Assembly: GCA_023053685.1 (NCBI GenBank)
Contig: JALIGW010000013.1
Coordinates: 19,676,501 to 19,740,500, forward strand
Length of the DNA: 64,000 nucleotides
Source: Diadophis punctatus similis
Taxonomy: Eukaryota > Chordata > Lepidosauria > Squamata > Dipsadidae
Direction: 5' to 3'
Part shown: piece after piece, positions 1 through 11,930 of the stretch
Position numbering within the stretch: position 1 is the stretch's first letter
Layout: each line of letters opens with the position of its first letter
Made by a program: the position numbers and the translations under genes
Notes under the pieces: generated by a model
Database searches by the model: none
What the model was told of the DNA's origin: nothing
Seen by the model: the letters and a program-made list of their open reading frames with translations, nothing else

Positions 1-568
1 TATTATGTCAGTACCTCTATGCATATCTCACAGGTTTAAAAATATGATCAGTTAAATAATTTTAAAGGTTGACATTTAAAATAAAAGAGTGCAAAACTTG
101 AATGGATAATGTGGGTCAATAAAGTTTCAGTAAATTCACCAATTAAAACAGACACATAAATTCACCTCATTAAACACTCTATAGATCAGAAATTTTGGGG
201 GGTGGCAAAGCTAATATTACTTTCAGCTTTCCTCATTTTTTTCAAATTATTTAATGTGACCAGCTATGTTACATTTTACCTTTGCTTTCTCTTAATGTGG
301 CCAACTAATGATATTCACATTTCTGTGCTGGTCCTGTTGGCACAACTGGGAACAAAACTCTCTTTCAATATTTTGAATATGAAATCAAAGCTGCCATGAA
401 TGACTGACATAAAATTGCATTCCTTCACAAAGAATACACGGACTCATGTTCTTACCTATGGGCACCATTCAAGCTTTTACTTCCCTATATCTAAGTGGGG
501 TGGATAAGACAAGCAAGATTACAAGGTCCACTTTCATATCACAATTAATAATAAGAGACTCCTTTTTT
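1..568. other. AT-rich intronic sequence, nothing recognised
   Basis: No ORF of known family, exon of the receptor gene or repeat family could be identified. By position this should be intron upstream of exon 4. Confidence 0.4.
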
Positions 569-620
569 GGGTGCCAGAAGCATTGGCAATGAACTAGCAT
601 TGCCAATCCTTCTGGCACCC
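569..620. repeat. imperfect hairpin
   Basis: The arm GGGTGCCAGAAGCATTGGCA (569 on) pairs with the sequence ending at 620, around a 6-nt loop AACTAG, with two unpaired bases. It may be the tip of a small MITE; no target duplication was recognised. Confidence 0.5.
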
Positions 621-728
621 AACAAAACCTAAAGTTCAGAGGCAAAAACAGGATTGATGAGTTTTATTCTTTTGAGTTCTGCCCAGTAAAGGGGAATCTT
701 TGCATCTTAGAAAAGCTAATGTAAGAGG

Positions 729-1027
729 CAGTGGTGGGATTCAAATTTTTTTACTACCGGTTCTGTGGGCATGGCTTGGTGGGCGTGGTGTAGTGTGGCT
801 TGGGGGCGTGGCAGGGAAAGGATACTGCAAAATCCCCATTCCCACCCCACTCCAGGGGAAGGTTACTGCAATATCCCCATTTCCTCCCAATCAGCTGGGA
901 CTCGGGAGGTAGAGAATAGATGAGGGCAGGGCCAGTCAGAGGTGGTATTTACCAATTCTCCAAACTACTCAAAATTTCCACTACCGGTTCTCCAGAACTG
1001 GTCAGAACCTGCTGAAACCCACCTCTG
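729..1027. mobile_element. hAT MITE, family A (TIR CAGTGGTGGGATTC), TSD GTAAGAGG
   Basis: The ends are CAGTGGTGGG on the left and CCCACCTCTG on the right, an inverted pair. The 8 bp before it (721-728) and after it (1028-1035) are both GTAAGAGG. An 8-bp duplication and CAG...CTG ends are the mark of the hAT superfamily. It encodes no transposase, so it is non-autonomous. It has the same ends as six other copies in the window. Confidence 0.9.
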
Positions 1028-1035
1028 GTAAGAGG

Positions 1036-2100
1036 TTAATAATATCCTTGAACATTTGTATTCTTAAAATCTAATTGAATATTACTGCATTGATTCAGTC
1101 AACCTCTAAAGATTCTACTAGATAATTTGAAGACTGTCACACTGTCCTTTCTTTATCTGAACTCTCTTTCTCCTAAAAAAAGTATTGAGGAAATATTTCA
1201 AAATTACACTGTGGTAAAACCCTTCAGACAAAGTTCTCTAAAAGGTCTATCATCCCTGCTGTTTCATTCTCATGTTCCTGGCATTTTGAAGTTTTCTCAT
1301 TATTGTCTATTGACAAATCTTTCCTTCAATCAAACTTGAAACACATTCAATCAAATAAGAGTGCCATAGAATCTCAAATCACAGAGTTGAGCTGAATCAA
1401 GTTCTGCTTGAATATTGAATCTCCAATATGGATAAAATCTGAATTAATTTTGTACAGGTCTTATTTAAAGCAATTTCTCAAATGTTTAAAGATATACATT
1501 AAAATATATAGTGTGGCCAAACTAGATTCATTAAAATAATAATTTGAAATAATGCATGAGGTATAAAATTGCTCACTTCTAATTTTTAGGACTGCAGAAG
1601 TATGCACCAAAAACAAAAGCAAAAGTAAAAAAAAACCTCAATCCTTCAGAGAAAAATTAAAATGTATCAACTGGACTAATAAGCTGTAATATTCAGTACT
1701 AAAGAAAACAGTTCTAAAAGCCAAATCGAGCAATAACTGGTCATTTCATAACTAACATATGGATGAATTATTCTCTTTAACTTCCTTGGTTTAATTTTCA
1801 TTTAATTTTCCAATTACAGACTGCCCAACTGTCAAACTCGGTGGCTAACAAATTTAAAAGCAAGTACAGCATTAATTAGCAAAGATCATAGCCACCTAGA
1901 AATGGATAACCCATAAGAAAATACTATTTTCTTATATTAAAAATACAACAAGAGCTTGAGCCCCATCCTAACCCAAGGCCTTTTTACAGATTTCTCGTAG
2001 AAGCTGTTTCAGAGTACAGGTGCTGCAACATAGAAGGTTTGTAGCTTCCTAGGTCCCTCTAGATGACATTGTTTAACCAAAAAAACCTGAAGCATACTAA
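1036..2100. other. intronic sequence, nothing recognised
   Basis: AT-rich with short poly-A runs. No coding, RNA or repeat-family signal could be supported. Confidence 0.35.
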
Positions 2101-2790
2101 TTCTACCCAATTTTACTGAAAAGGCAGAAACAATCAAATAAAGACAGTTGCATACGGTAGGTAACCTGGTCCCTTGCTAGGGAGGGGTTTATAGATTGTA
2201 ACCAGCATCTTGAACTGTACTTGAAAGCCAATAGGTAACCAATGCAGCTTGTGTAGCTTGGTATCATATGGACATACAATGGTATGCCCATTACTGCTCT
2301 CACTGTTGTATTCTGGACCAGCTGTAGTTTGTGAGTGGTCTACAATGGCAGTCTGAATTTCAATGCATTGCAATCATTCATTTATGAAGTAGCTAGAGTG
2401 TGAAAGACCATCTGGAAGGCCTCCCAATTCAATAATGAGTGTATCTGGCATGCTACATAAATTTGTACAAAAGCTGTCTTGGCCACAGCCGCCACCTGCT
2501 CTTCAAACAAGAATTGTGAGTCAAAAAACCCACCTCCCTCAGATTGAGGACCAATCTTAATTAGGGAAGTTCTACCCTATCCAATACTACAAGTGAAAAT
2601 CTCCCAGATAGTGGGCTCAATTATCAATAGAGCCTTGGTCTTATTAGCCTGAGACTGGCAAAGCCCGCAGATGTTGGCATTGGGCATCAATAGCATCACT
2701 TGGTGGCCTGGGGTCAAGATTACATTATTTACAATTGGGTCTCATCAGAAAACTGCTGATAGGGAACTCTGAACCAGCAGATGACCTCAT
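2100..2790 (-). mobile_element. L2-like LINE fragment, C-terminal end of ORF2
   Basis: The minus strand translates to LHWLPIGFQVQFKMLV followed by an YKPL segment, then GPGYL. This is the conserved block just before the C-terminus of L2/CR1-type reverse transcriptase ORFs (LHWLPV..R.QFK.L...YK). The rest of the span reads as interrupted LINE sequence with stops. It is an old, inactive copy; the outer borders are approximate. Confidence 0.6.
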
Positions 2791-3476
2791 TTAACTTAAC
2801 TTAAAGCTATTTCCTTTTGCTTTCAGAGTTCTTAAAATACCTGAAGATATACAGTATATTAAAATCACTGCAATCATAATTTAATTTCTTATTTAAAACC
2901 ATTCTGCTTTATCAAGCTGGACCATAATTCATATTGTCAGTAAATGTCAGTATTTTTTAAAAAAATATCATCAGGACTCCAATAAATGTCATAATGCATT
3001 GGCTTTTACTGGTGAATCTTGAAGTGTTTCTGATTTATTATTTTAGTTTTCAGATTAAAAAAATAGCATAAGGAAAACAAAATAAAAGGTGAATGGTTCT
3101 GACATAATCTACATCTTATCAAGATGAAGAGCAGTACTGAAATACATTAACAATTCCAAACCAGTGGAGAGCAAACTAAATGTTTAGAAGTTAGATAGAC
3201 TGACAGATATGCTGTGTTTTAATAAATCTCCTAAGATGCTTGCCAATATTATCAGAATATTGAATTGTAAGGTTTCTTTTCTTAAGGGAGTTGATATTAG
3301 TTGTCGTTATACTAATAAAGTAGAGATGGGTTCTATCAATAAAACCAGCCACAGGGATTAATGAAGGCAAATATTGTTATAATGCAGCTGCACAAATGCA
3401 ACGCCTAACACAATGGTAGTACCCTATTTTGCTTTAGTCAGGTTTTATCTGGAGTTATGTAAAAATAAGAAACTGG

Positions 3477-3493
3477 AACACACACACACACAA
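3477..3493. repeat. (AC)n microsatellite
   Basis: A short run of about eight AC units. Confidence 0.8.
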
Positions 3494-3569
3494 ACGTAAT
3501 TTATTAGGCATCTCCTGATAGGTTACCAATTACTTCACAATCTTCATTGCCCTCTGAGTAAGTTCCAGT

Positions 3570-3893
<324 letters not shown>

Positions 3894-4545
3894 ATCTCCC
3901 CGAGAAGAGATGCTGACGTGTTGATATTGTGATACTTTTCAAATGTTTGAAGGGCTACTACATAAATTACAGTACATGTTATCTGTTTTTCCAAGGAATC
4001 AGTAGTCTCAGAATATAGAAAGCCAGGTTTTGACTGCAAAATAGCCTTGGAGTGTATTGAATTTTCTTTCATTAAACGTTTTAAAACAAAAACAGGGTGA
4101 CAATTTACTATGAATGCTGTAGAAGATTTCCTGAGTAGATGGATGGATAATTGGATAATTATTGAGGTCCCTTGTAATCTTCAGATTCAGTTAATTTTAC
4201 TAGTACTATCTTCATCTACCAAATACGACTTCTCTTCTTTGTTTTTGTTTTTTTCCCCTCATAGGCATTTGGTGATCAGTGATGGAGAAAAGTAGCTTAG
4301 CTAGCTCTGTCTCTTCTTAGCTATTGCATCTCTGGTTTCCACCCTCTGGGCAATTGATGATAAAGGGATAAATGGAAGGGATACAGTTCAGTGTATTGTA
4401 TCCATGGTTGTAGACAGAGATATGGATAAATGCACTGAATGATTGCTGTGGGGATAATTAATTGATCAGCGACAACAACTCTGATCAGCGACAACAACTA
4501 CAAAACCTAGCTGATTTTGAAAGCTAACTAGGGCTCTCCTTGGTT
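3894..4545. other. intronic sequence, nothing recognised
   Basis: Unique-looking sequence between the microsatellite and a SINE. There is a short local duplication of the ATCAGCGACAACAACT type near 4465-4500. Confidence 0.35.
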
Positions 4546-4785
4546 AGCAATAGCAATAGCACTTAGACTTATATACCACTTCATAGTGCTTTACAGCCCT
4601 CTCTAAGGGGTTTACAGAGTCAGCATATTGCCCCCATCAATCTGGGTCCTCAGTTTACCAACCTCAGAAGGATGGAAGGTTGAGTCAACCTTGAGCCGAT
4701 GAGATTTGAACAGCTGAACTGCAGCTAGTAGTCAGCTGAAGTGGCCTGCAGTGCTGCATTCTAACCACTGTGCCACCTTGGCTCT
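4546..4785 (-). mobile_element. Sauria-type tRNA-derived SINE
   Basis: Read on the minus strand it has a tRNA-like head (box A near GGCACAGTGGTTAGAATG, box B around TTCAAATCTCATCGG), a middle TTGACTCAACCTTCCATCC, and a 3' part with GGACCCAGATTG, TAAACCCCTTAGAGAGGG and TATATAAGTCTAAGTGCTAT. The head, body and tail match the other SINE copies in this window. Sauria SINEs are known to share their tail with BovB-type LINEs. Confidence 0.88.
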
Positions 4786-4799
4786 AAATATCCTTAGTA

Positions 4800-5139
4800 C
4801 AGGTAGTCCTCGACTTACGGCCATAATTGAGCCCAAAAAGGTATGCTGCTAAGTGAGAAATTTGTGAAGTGAATTTTGCCCCATTTTATGTCCTTTCTTA
4901 CCAAGGTTGTTAAGAGAATCACTGCAGTGGTTAAGTGAATCTGGCTTCCCTATTGGTTTTGCTTGTCAGAACGTTGCAAAAGGTGATCACATGACCCCAG
5001 GACACTGCAACCATCCAAAATATGAGTCAGTTGCCAAGCGTCTGAATTTAGATCACGTGATCATGAGGATGCTGCAATGATCATGTGAAAAATGGTCATA
5101 AGTCGCTTTTTCCAGTGCCAAACAGTCGAAGACTACCTG
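4800..5139 (+). mobile_element. MITE family B (TIR CAGGTAGTCCTCGACTTA), TA target duplication
   Basis: The element begins CAGGTAGTCCTCGACTTACG and ends GAAGACTACCTG, an inverted pair, and is flanked by TA on both sides (4798-4799 and 5140-5141). TA duplication suggests a Tc1/mariner origin. No transposase is present. Internally it has the block GGTGATCACATGACC shared by the other copies. It lies 440 bp upstream of the receptor exon. Confidence 0.85.
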
Positions 5140-5577
5140 TATTTCATTGGGAGACTAGAAAGTCAAAAATATCCAAGTTACTTTGATGTGTCACTGACAA
5201 TCACCAAATGCTCAATGTGGGAGATTCTTTACCTTTTTAGCTAGTTAGTGGCTTAGTAATGCCTCATTCAGCATTAAAAACATATGATGAGATGCAGATG
5301 AATGGATCAGAATCAGTCTTGCCTTTAATCAGAAATTTAGGCAGGGCTGCCATGCGACTTATTATTATCATAGTTGAAAACTTCATCTATTATTTGGAAG
5401 TAAGACAGTGACTAATCCAATTCAAATGGCTAATGCAACACATGACTTGCTTCTTGATTTTTGAGCCTGAGTTAAAAAAGAAAGATAACATTTTAAGAGA
5501 AATGTGAAGATTTTAATAAATAGATGATCTGGCTCTTCTAAATTTATTCTAATATATGTATATAATCTTCTTTGCAG
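5140..5577 (+). other. GABRG3: intron sequence up to exon 4 acceptor
   Basis: Ends in the acceptor TTCTTTGCAG at 5577. The pyrimidine tract is short and broken by TATATGTATATAA. No upstream exon (family exon 3, 68 bp) was recognised. Confidence 0.6.
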
Positions 5578-5801
5578 GAATACCAAATTGATATTTTTTT
5601 TGCTCAGACATGGACTGACAGCCGTCTTCGTTTCAACAGCACCATGAAAAGAAGCCTCACTCTCAACAGCAATATGGTTGGGTTAATTTGGATCCCAGAT
5701 ACTATTTTTAGGAATTCTAAAACTGCAGAAGCTCACTGGATTACTACACCCAATCAGCTCCTAAGAATATGGAATGATGGGAAAATCTTGTATACTTTAA
5801 G
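5578..5801 (+). CDS. GABRG3: GABA-A receptor gamma-3 subunit, internal exon (family exon 4)
   Basis: The exon encodes 74 residues plus two bases of a split Arg codon, from the extracellular N-terminal domain of a pentameric Cys-loop chloride channel gated by GABA at the neuronal surface. It begins [19 protein letters not shown], has the conserved N-glycosylation sequon NST (residues 20-22), then WIPDTIFRN and [19 protein letters not shown]. The Q in EYQID, the L in NMVGLIW and the TAEA and NQLL stretches fit gamma-3 better than gamma-1 or gamma-2, from memory of the family. The FFAQT motif keeps the Phe that lines the benzodiazepine pocket in gamma subunits. The exon is bounded by a TTTGCAG acceptor ending at 5577 and a GTAAGA donor at 5802. 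It is 224 bp where 221 bp is usual: residues 24-27 read KRSL where I recall KIL, one extra codon. The frame is open throughout. Confidence 0.93.
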
Positions 5802-7201
5802 GTAAGAAGCATTTGTGTCTTTCTATAAGGGCTAGTTTAAATAATCGCTCACCCTTTTATAGAGATTAATGTAATTTGAATTTTATAACAGAAACGCAAA
5901 AATCTTAGCTGGCGGAGGGCCTTGTCCCAAAGATAAGAAACATAATCAGCTTGGAATTAAATTAGACTGTTCAGGCAACTTGTTCCTTTAGTTCTGATGT
6001 ATTTTAGTGACCTGAAGAATGGATTGTGCTGAATTATTCCTGTTATTCCATTAAAACTGTCAAATAGGACAAAAAAATGTAAGGTATTTTCTTAGCCAGA
6101 ATTACGAGGAGTCCTCAGCCTATGACCACAATTGAGTCCAAAATTACCATTGCTAATCAAGACAGTTAAGTGAGTTTTGCCCATTTTACGACCTTCCTTG
6201 CCATAGTTGTTAAGTGATTCACTGCAGTTGTTAAATCAGTAACATGGTTGTTAAATGAATCTGGCTTCCCCATTGGCCTTGCTTGTCAGAAAGTCGCAAA
6301 AGGTGATCACATGACCTCAGGACACTGCAACCATCATAAGGACGTGGTCGTGCCAGTTTGCCAAGCATCCAAATTTTGATCACATGACCATGGGGATGCT
6401 GCAACAGCTGCAACTGTAAAAAAAAAAACAATCATAAGTCACTTCTCCAGTGCTGTTGTAACTTCAAACCGTCACTAAACCACTAAAATTTAAAGACTGT
6501 AAATCGAGGATTACCTGCACTATATACCTACAACTATAAACACACGTTAATGTATTTTTCCCAGAAATATAGGTAAAGATAGTGTCAAATTTAGCTGTAT
6601 GGCTATGGCAGTCATCCATTGAAATATTAAAATCTATGGCTCTAGATTCCAAGTAAAAAAAGGTGCTCTGATCCATGCTGTGACATTTAACCAGCCCTAT
6701 ATAGAAGTCCATGAAGAGGCTGCATCTTCTCTGGGATTGAGAGCAGCTCCTTTTGACATCTGTAGCACAATCCTGGGAAAAGTCATACTAGATTTAAGAC
6801 ATGCAGGTAGGTGCTAAATGTATGATCCCCTTTCTCTTTGAATCCAAAGTACTGGACAATACTAGTGAACAGGCCTGAGTCCAATCAGTTTTCAAATCCA
6901 AAGACATCACTCTGTAAATATCATAATTCATGTCATCTGCATAATAGTTATAAAATGGTAGTTTATCCCCCCCCCCCACTCTAATTCCCATATGACTGTG
7001 TGGCTTTCTTAGCAACAATATGAAAGCGATTGCCATTGCCTTCTTCCATGATGGTTTCTGCCTAGTAGTTGCATCAAAGAGAATCCTAAAGAAGCACTTT
7101 CTCATATTATTCCAATTCAGCCTTTGAAATAACCAAATTACTAAAATTTTTTATAGCCTGCTGTCATACCAAGACAGTAATAGGTACCTGGTTTTTTCTA
7201 G
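5802..7201 (+). other. GABRG3: GABRG3 intron between exons 4 and 5
   Basis: This 1.4-kb intron has GT-AG borders (GTAAGA to TTTTTTCTAG). It contains one complete copy of the TA-flanked MITE at 6105-6517. The remaining 6518-7201 shows nothing I can name apart from a run of 10 C near 6968. Confidence 0.85.
6105..6517 (+). mobile_element. MITE family B copy within GABRG3 intron
   Basis: Same layout as 4800-5139: a diverged 5' end (CGAGGAGTCCTCAG), the internal AAAGGTGATCACATGACC block, and a 3' end GAGGATTACCTG. The left flank keeps TA (6103-6104); the right is CA, so one side has mutated. It is older than the 4800 copy. Confidence 0.8.
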
Positions 7202-7284
7202 GCTCACCATCAATGCCGAATGCCAGCTGCAGCTACATAATTTCCCCATGGATAAACATTCATGCCCGCTGATATTCTCCAGCT
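7202..7284 (+). CDS. GABRG3: GABA-A receptor gamma-3 subunit, Cys-loop exon (family exon 5)
   Basis: This 83-bp exon, the family's usual length, supplies the last base of the Arg codon split with the preceding exon, then 27 codons starting [17 protein letters not shown] and ending CPLIFSS, then one base of the next codon. It holds the complete Cys-loop: two cysteines separated by 13 residues, with the central FPMD. The loop couples agonist binding to opening of the pore. It is too short to show up as a long ORF; I found it by reading on from the upstream exon in phase. The acceptor is a T-rich tract ending CTAG at 7201 and the donor is GTAAGT at 7285. One residue differs from the mammalian gamma-3 form I remember (Lys for Glu in MDEHSC). 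The next exon, starting with the Tyr codon, is not recognisable in the rest of the window. Confidence 0.93.
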
Positions 7285-8411
7285 GTAAGTAATAGCCATG
7301 GTGCATATCTACTATCTGCTAAAACTTTGCATAAAAACCTGCATTTGCTTCTCAGTTTGACAGGTGGCTCTTACAGTGGCATTAGATTAAGGTGCTTATT
7401 TTCATATTTGCTAGGCATGTGACTTTCTCCATCTGCACTTACAGCAGGACGTTTTTCACCCTGCAGCATTATCACAAATGACAAGAACTATTAATTTGTG
7501 GTCTCAATTATGAGTAGGCTGAAAAATGATGCTCAGGATGCAACAAGCATAAAGAAAAACATGAATCCATAGTCCAGAATGTGGCAGGTGTTACAAATAA
7601 AGACCCATTTATCTTGAAATGTGTTAAAGGTACATAACAAATAGCTTAAAAGCAGCTCCCATCTATCTGTTAGGATTGGACAAATGATGTTTTCCTTTTC
7701 TTATTTCATAAGCTTGCCAGCTCTAATTGGGTAATCATTATATGTGGTTGTATGCCCATGTGCCAATACATCTCGGCATTGTTGAGAGAACCTGCCATCC
7801 TTGTTGGTAACCCTGCTGCCAGTCAGAATCTCTTACAGCAAAAGGATGAAATATGTTAGTTCTTGCCTTAAATTGCAAACACAAACAGTATCAAAATCTG
7901 GTTAAGAATATTTGCCATGCTGCCATGATGCTTTGGTGTATGTGTGTGGATTTACACACACATTTTCTATGACGGTCTTTGGTTCTAAGAATATTTTTTA
8001 TAGAAAATGCAATCATTGATTAATGTGGGAAGATTTGTTTTCCATTTGAGCACTTTGAAATATACATGGTTGGATGGACAACATTAGGATCTAAATATAA
8101 TAGAACTCTGGAAACAATTATGTCAGTTACAAAGCTATGGAATGTAATGAATAATAAAAAAAAGATGTGATCTTTTCTCCTATTCTAAAATGACTTTATG
8201 GGGAAAATCAACAGTAAAAATTGGGAAAATGATGGTAGTATAGAAAATTGGATAACAGCAGCGATATTGATTTTGGATGAATTGATAGTGGATGCAGATG
8301 AAATTTTAACTTACTGTGTGCTCAGAGAGAAATATCATCTATCAATAGCATCTGATGCAACTCAGTGGCAATATTTACAGCTACAACAATGTTAACAACA
8401 ATGTTTGGACC
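7285..8411. other. intronic sequence, nothing recognised
   Basis: No repeat family or exon could be supported in this stretch just downstream of the Cys-loop exon. Confidence 0.35.
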
Positions 8412-8478
8412 AGCACAGAGAGAAAAACAGAAAGAGAGACAGAGAAAGAGACAGACAGACACACACGCACACAGAGGA
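8412..8478. repeat. purine-rich (GA)/(CA) simple repeat
   Basis: Degenerate AGAGA and GACAGACAGACACACACGC run. Confidence 0.7.
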
Positions 8479-8511
8479 TACTTTTTCTTGTGTGTGTATG
8501 TTATTTTAGAT

Positions 8512-8745
8512 CAGGGGTGTCAAACTCAAGGGGCCATCCTGGAAAATGTAAGAGGCCGGCCCGTGTCACTTCGGCCTGGTCTACCCAATGCGAAGAGGAA
8601 ACATCGGGCCAGCATGGATTCGGCCCGGTCTACCCACATCGCTTCGGCCCAGTCTAACCAATGCGAAGAGAAAACATTGGGCCAGTGTGGCTTCAGCCCG
8701 GTCTACCCAATGTCTCTTTCTCTGTCACTTTCTCTCTGTCCCTGT
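8512..8745. mobile_element. hAT MITE fragment, family C (TIR CAGGGGTGTCAAACTC), with internal tandem repeat
   Basis: The left end CAGGGGTGTCAAACTC matches the complete copy at 62331-62464. A clear right TIR is not seen. Between about 8569 and 8710 a CGGCC(C/T)(A/G)GTCTACCCAATGCG unit is repeated three times. It then decays into TCTC-rich sequence. Confidence 0.6.
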
Positions 8746-8779
8746 CTCCCTCTATCAGTCTGATTCTTTGGCCTAAACC

Positions 8780-10710
8780 CAAAGTTATTCTTTTCCAAAC
8801 ACTAGTTCCCTATTGCAATTGATAGAATTATAAGAACTCCAGAAACTAAATTATTTTCAGTTTAGAACCAGTATACTTTCATACACATTAAGGTGAAAAC
8901 CTCTGATTCATGTTCTAATGAACTTCTAATGAACTGGCAAATAAGTAGCATTCTTCACTGATAATGGGCTGTTTGTATCTGATGATTTACACAGCAGTCT
9001 TTCAGAACCTTCTCAATATGGGAACCAACTTTTACGGTATGAATGAAACGCTTAAGAAATTGATCTTGCCTCTTAAAACCTTCAGCAAACCACCAAAATC
9101 CAAATAAAATGAATCTGGAAATGTCAGATTCCACCCTTCTGTGAATTACTGGGTTAGAAAAAAAGTCACATGGATGTCTGTGGATACATATTGGGTTATG
9201 CAAGTTATATAGCTGAGTTTCTACTAGAAAACGTTTGATTTGCTAATGCATTCATTCTCTTGGGTGTTTGCATCAATTCACATTGTGCTTCTAGTATGCT
9301 GTTATAATTCCCAGTTATAAAGAACGAGTGCCATTCATTGGGAAAATATCAAGCTCCCATTAATTTCAATGGATCTTGCAAAAATAAAAAACCTTTCCTA
9401 GGATTCTTTTCCATTTTTATACATGGAGAAGACTGTGGACTGTGAATGTGCACAGAAAGTCTTAACAAGCATTTAGTTCTATACTGTAGTTTTAGATTTT
9501 CTCTGAAGTGCTATGAACATAGGATGAAAATGTGTTGAACAGACATAAACAGAAGCGCTGCTTTTCAGCTTTTCTCGTGTTTAACAGTAAAAAATGTCTT
9601 GGGGCAAGAAGAAACAGACTGGACAGTGGCGTGAAATTGTTTCTGCGAATGCAACTGCTTCTGTAACATATTGACAGATCTGTCTTGTGGTTATTCAAAA
9701 AGAATGAAAATAACCTGTGCTACTATGAAATTATTGTAAGACATGCCAATAATTATTTGTAAGTGGGAATCTATTTAGTGACTTGAGAGATACTAGACAG
9801 ATGATAGTTCAGTTTATATTTTAAATGGTAATAACCAGCATCCGACCACAGCTTTACTGCAAAAGAGGGTTGAAACTATACTGACCTCAGCTACTGAATG
9901 CCCTTATCCTACAGACAAAGTGGGAATGGCTGGAGGGAGTCAAAAAGAGAGAAAGACAGCATGTTCTTGGTGAAAACACATTGAAGGGTTATGAAAGAAA
10001 ACATCCTATTGTAAAATATCACAATACAAAGGACATGCGGTGAGCTTTCCAAAGACCATTTTCTAGTCAGATCTTCAAACCTGTAGAGAAAGTTAGCATG
10101 GGGCTTCAATCTCCAATAAATAATTTACCATCATTTGAAAGAAGGGGAGAGTTTATAAGTACTTCATCTCTGATTTTCTCATGTACAAAGGAACTTTCTC
10201 TTATGTTTAAAGAATATTTTGGAAATGCTTGTCCCCTCAATTGTTTCTGAATGTGCAATGGATTTGGCTGAAGATCAGATTCAGAGGCTAAGTGGAATAC
10301 TCAGAAGACATATTTCTTATCTTGGACAAAGTAGATAAACTATGTCCCTTTGGGGTCTTCATGAAAATCCAGTCCTGGTTTGTTTTGTTTGGTTCATTGT
10401 AATAAAGTTCTTGTGCCCAAATGAGAGTAGGGAAAGCCAACAGTGAGGACAAGTATTGTATTTAATAATAAACCATCTTTTCTTTACATTAGAATGAATT
10501 TTAAAGAATTCACAGCATCTTGAAGAATTGGGTGGGGGGAATTTCCTTTGTTCCTTCACTATTGCAAAGCTTCTTATTCTGAGCTATCTAGTATCCAACC
10601 TGTCTAGTATGACTATGCAATGGTTTGCTTCAGTTCTAAGACAGCATTTGTGGGCACACAGAGCTGCAAATATAGCACCAGTCTACAATTCTATAAAAAA
10701 GCTGAATCTT
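8780..10710. other. intronic sequence, nothing recognised
   Basis: About 1.9 kb without a recognisable repeat or exon. Confidence 0.35.
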
Positions 10711-10719
10711 CCCCCAGAA

Positions 10720-11012
10720 CTTTATAGTTAGATATGGATGGCAGCCAGATGAAGAATGCCTGTTCCGTCATACCACCTGCCCTTTGGAATAGCATTTCCA
10801 AACATTAGACTGACCCCAACCCTACTGGCCTTTAAAGCCTTGAGTCTGTGCAATAGTTGTGTTGAATTGTTATTGGTGAGTTTGTTTCCACTGCAACAAT
10901 GGATTATATGTGTGTTGCTGTTCCTCTGGATTGTTGTTTTTTTTATTATTGTTAGTACTCTTAGAGTCATTAGCTTTAGATGTGTGGCTATAAAATTTGA
11001 ATAATAAAAAAA
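10720..11012 (+). mobile_element. L2-like LINE 3' end
   Basis: Translations contain a decayed version of the C-terminal L2 block (an LPFGIAFPN segment for the usual P.A.WNSLP..., then FKALS), followed by a T-rich tail with TATTATTGTTAG and AATAATAAAAAAATAA. It is an inactive fragment; borders are approximate. Confidence 0.5.
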
Positions 11013-11639
11013 TAATGATCCCATGCATTTTCCCCAATATGCAAGTCTTAAAGAGTTGTAAACTGGAGGTGTGCTTATCTCATGCACTTTGAAGTAAAAG
11101 CAAATGCAAAGCATTACTACCTAATACAGAGCTTGACTTATTTTAAGGAAAACACTAGTGAATTAATTCCTAATATAATTCCTTATATTCAAATATTCAC
11201 GCATTAGGGAAGAAGATAGCTCCTTTTTCCACAATTTACTTTGGACTCTATTAAGATTGCACTACTCTAAAGTAATTCAAGGCAAATAACTGGGCTATTT
11301 CCAGACTTGTGTATTTAACCTGCAAATTGGATCAGTTGGTTTTTGAATACCTTTAATAATTTTCAAAACAACAAATGGAAAATAACAGCAATTAGCTGAA
11401 AAGAATTTAGGAAGACCATCCCCATGTTTTTGTGGTGGAATGTTGCCCTCAGACCTGGAAATCTGGGCTACATTCCATCATAGTTTTGGAATTTTCAGAT
11501 TTGCTGAAAATATATGTGGCGGTTGTTTGCATCACAACTTTGCAGAGTGGATAAATACAATTTGGTATCTCCATAATCCCCAGAAAAACATAATGTATAA
11601 TAGCTGGAAGGTCTGAGGAAATATTTACAGACCCCTCAC
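11013..11639. other. intronic sequence, nothing recognised
   Basis: Nothing supported. Confidence 0.35.
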
Positions 11640-11845
11640 ATTATGAGCATTAACTGTTTCAATTCCTCCCCTCAGTATGCTGCTATAGGACATTGCATGT
11701 CAAAACAACTAGACACAGGAACAGTTTTTCCCTTGCGCTATCATTCTGTTGAACACCTAACTCTCACAGTATTGTCTAATGTCTATGTATATTTACCTAT
11801 GTTGTATAGCTGTAGAATTACTATTATCCTTCCTATCTTCTTTAC
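11640..11845 (+). mobile_element. L2/Maui-like LINE 3' end, first part
   Basis: The coding remnant reads DTGTVFPLRYHSVEHL, a decayed form of the C-terminal NSFFP.A...LN block, followed by 3' UTR sequence leading into the (ATT)n tract. The other half of the same 3' UTR resumes at 12679. The two halves were separated by the R4/Dong-like insertion. Confidence 0.6.

Positions 11846-11930
<85 letters not shown>
11846..11930. repeat. (ATT)n microsatellite, left of R4/Dong-like insertion
   Basis: About 28 uninterrupted ATT units. Confidence 0.97.
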
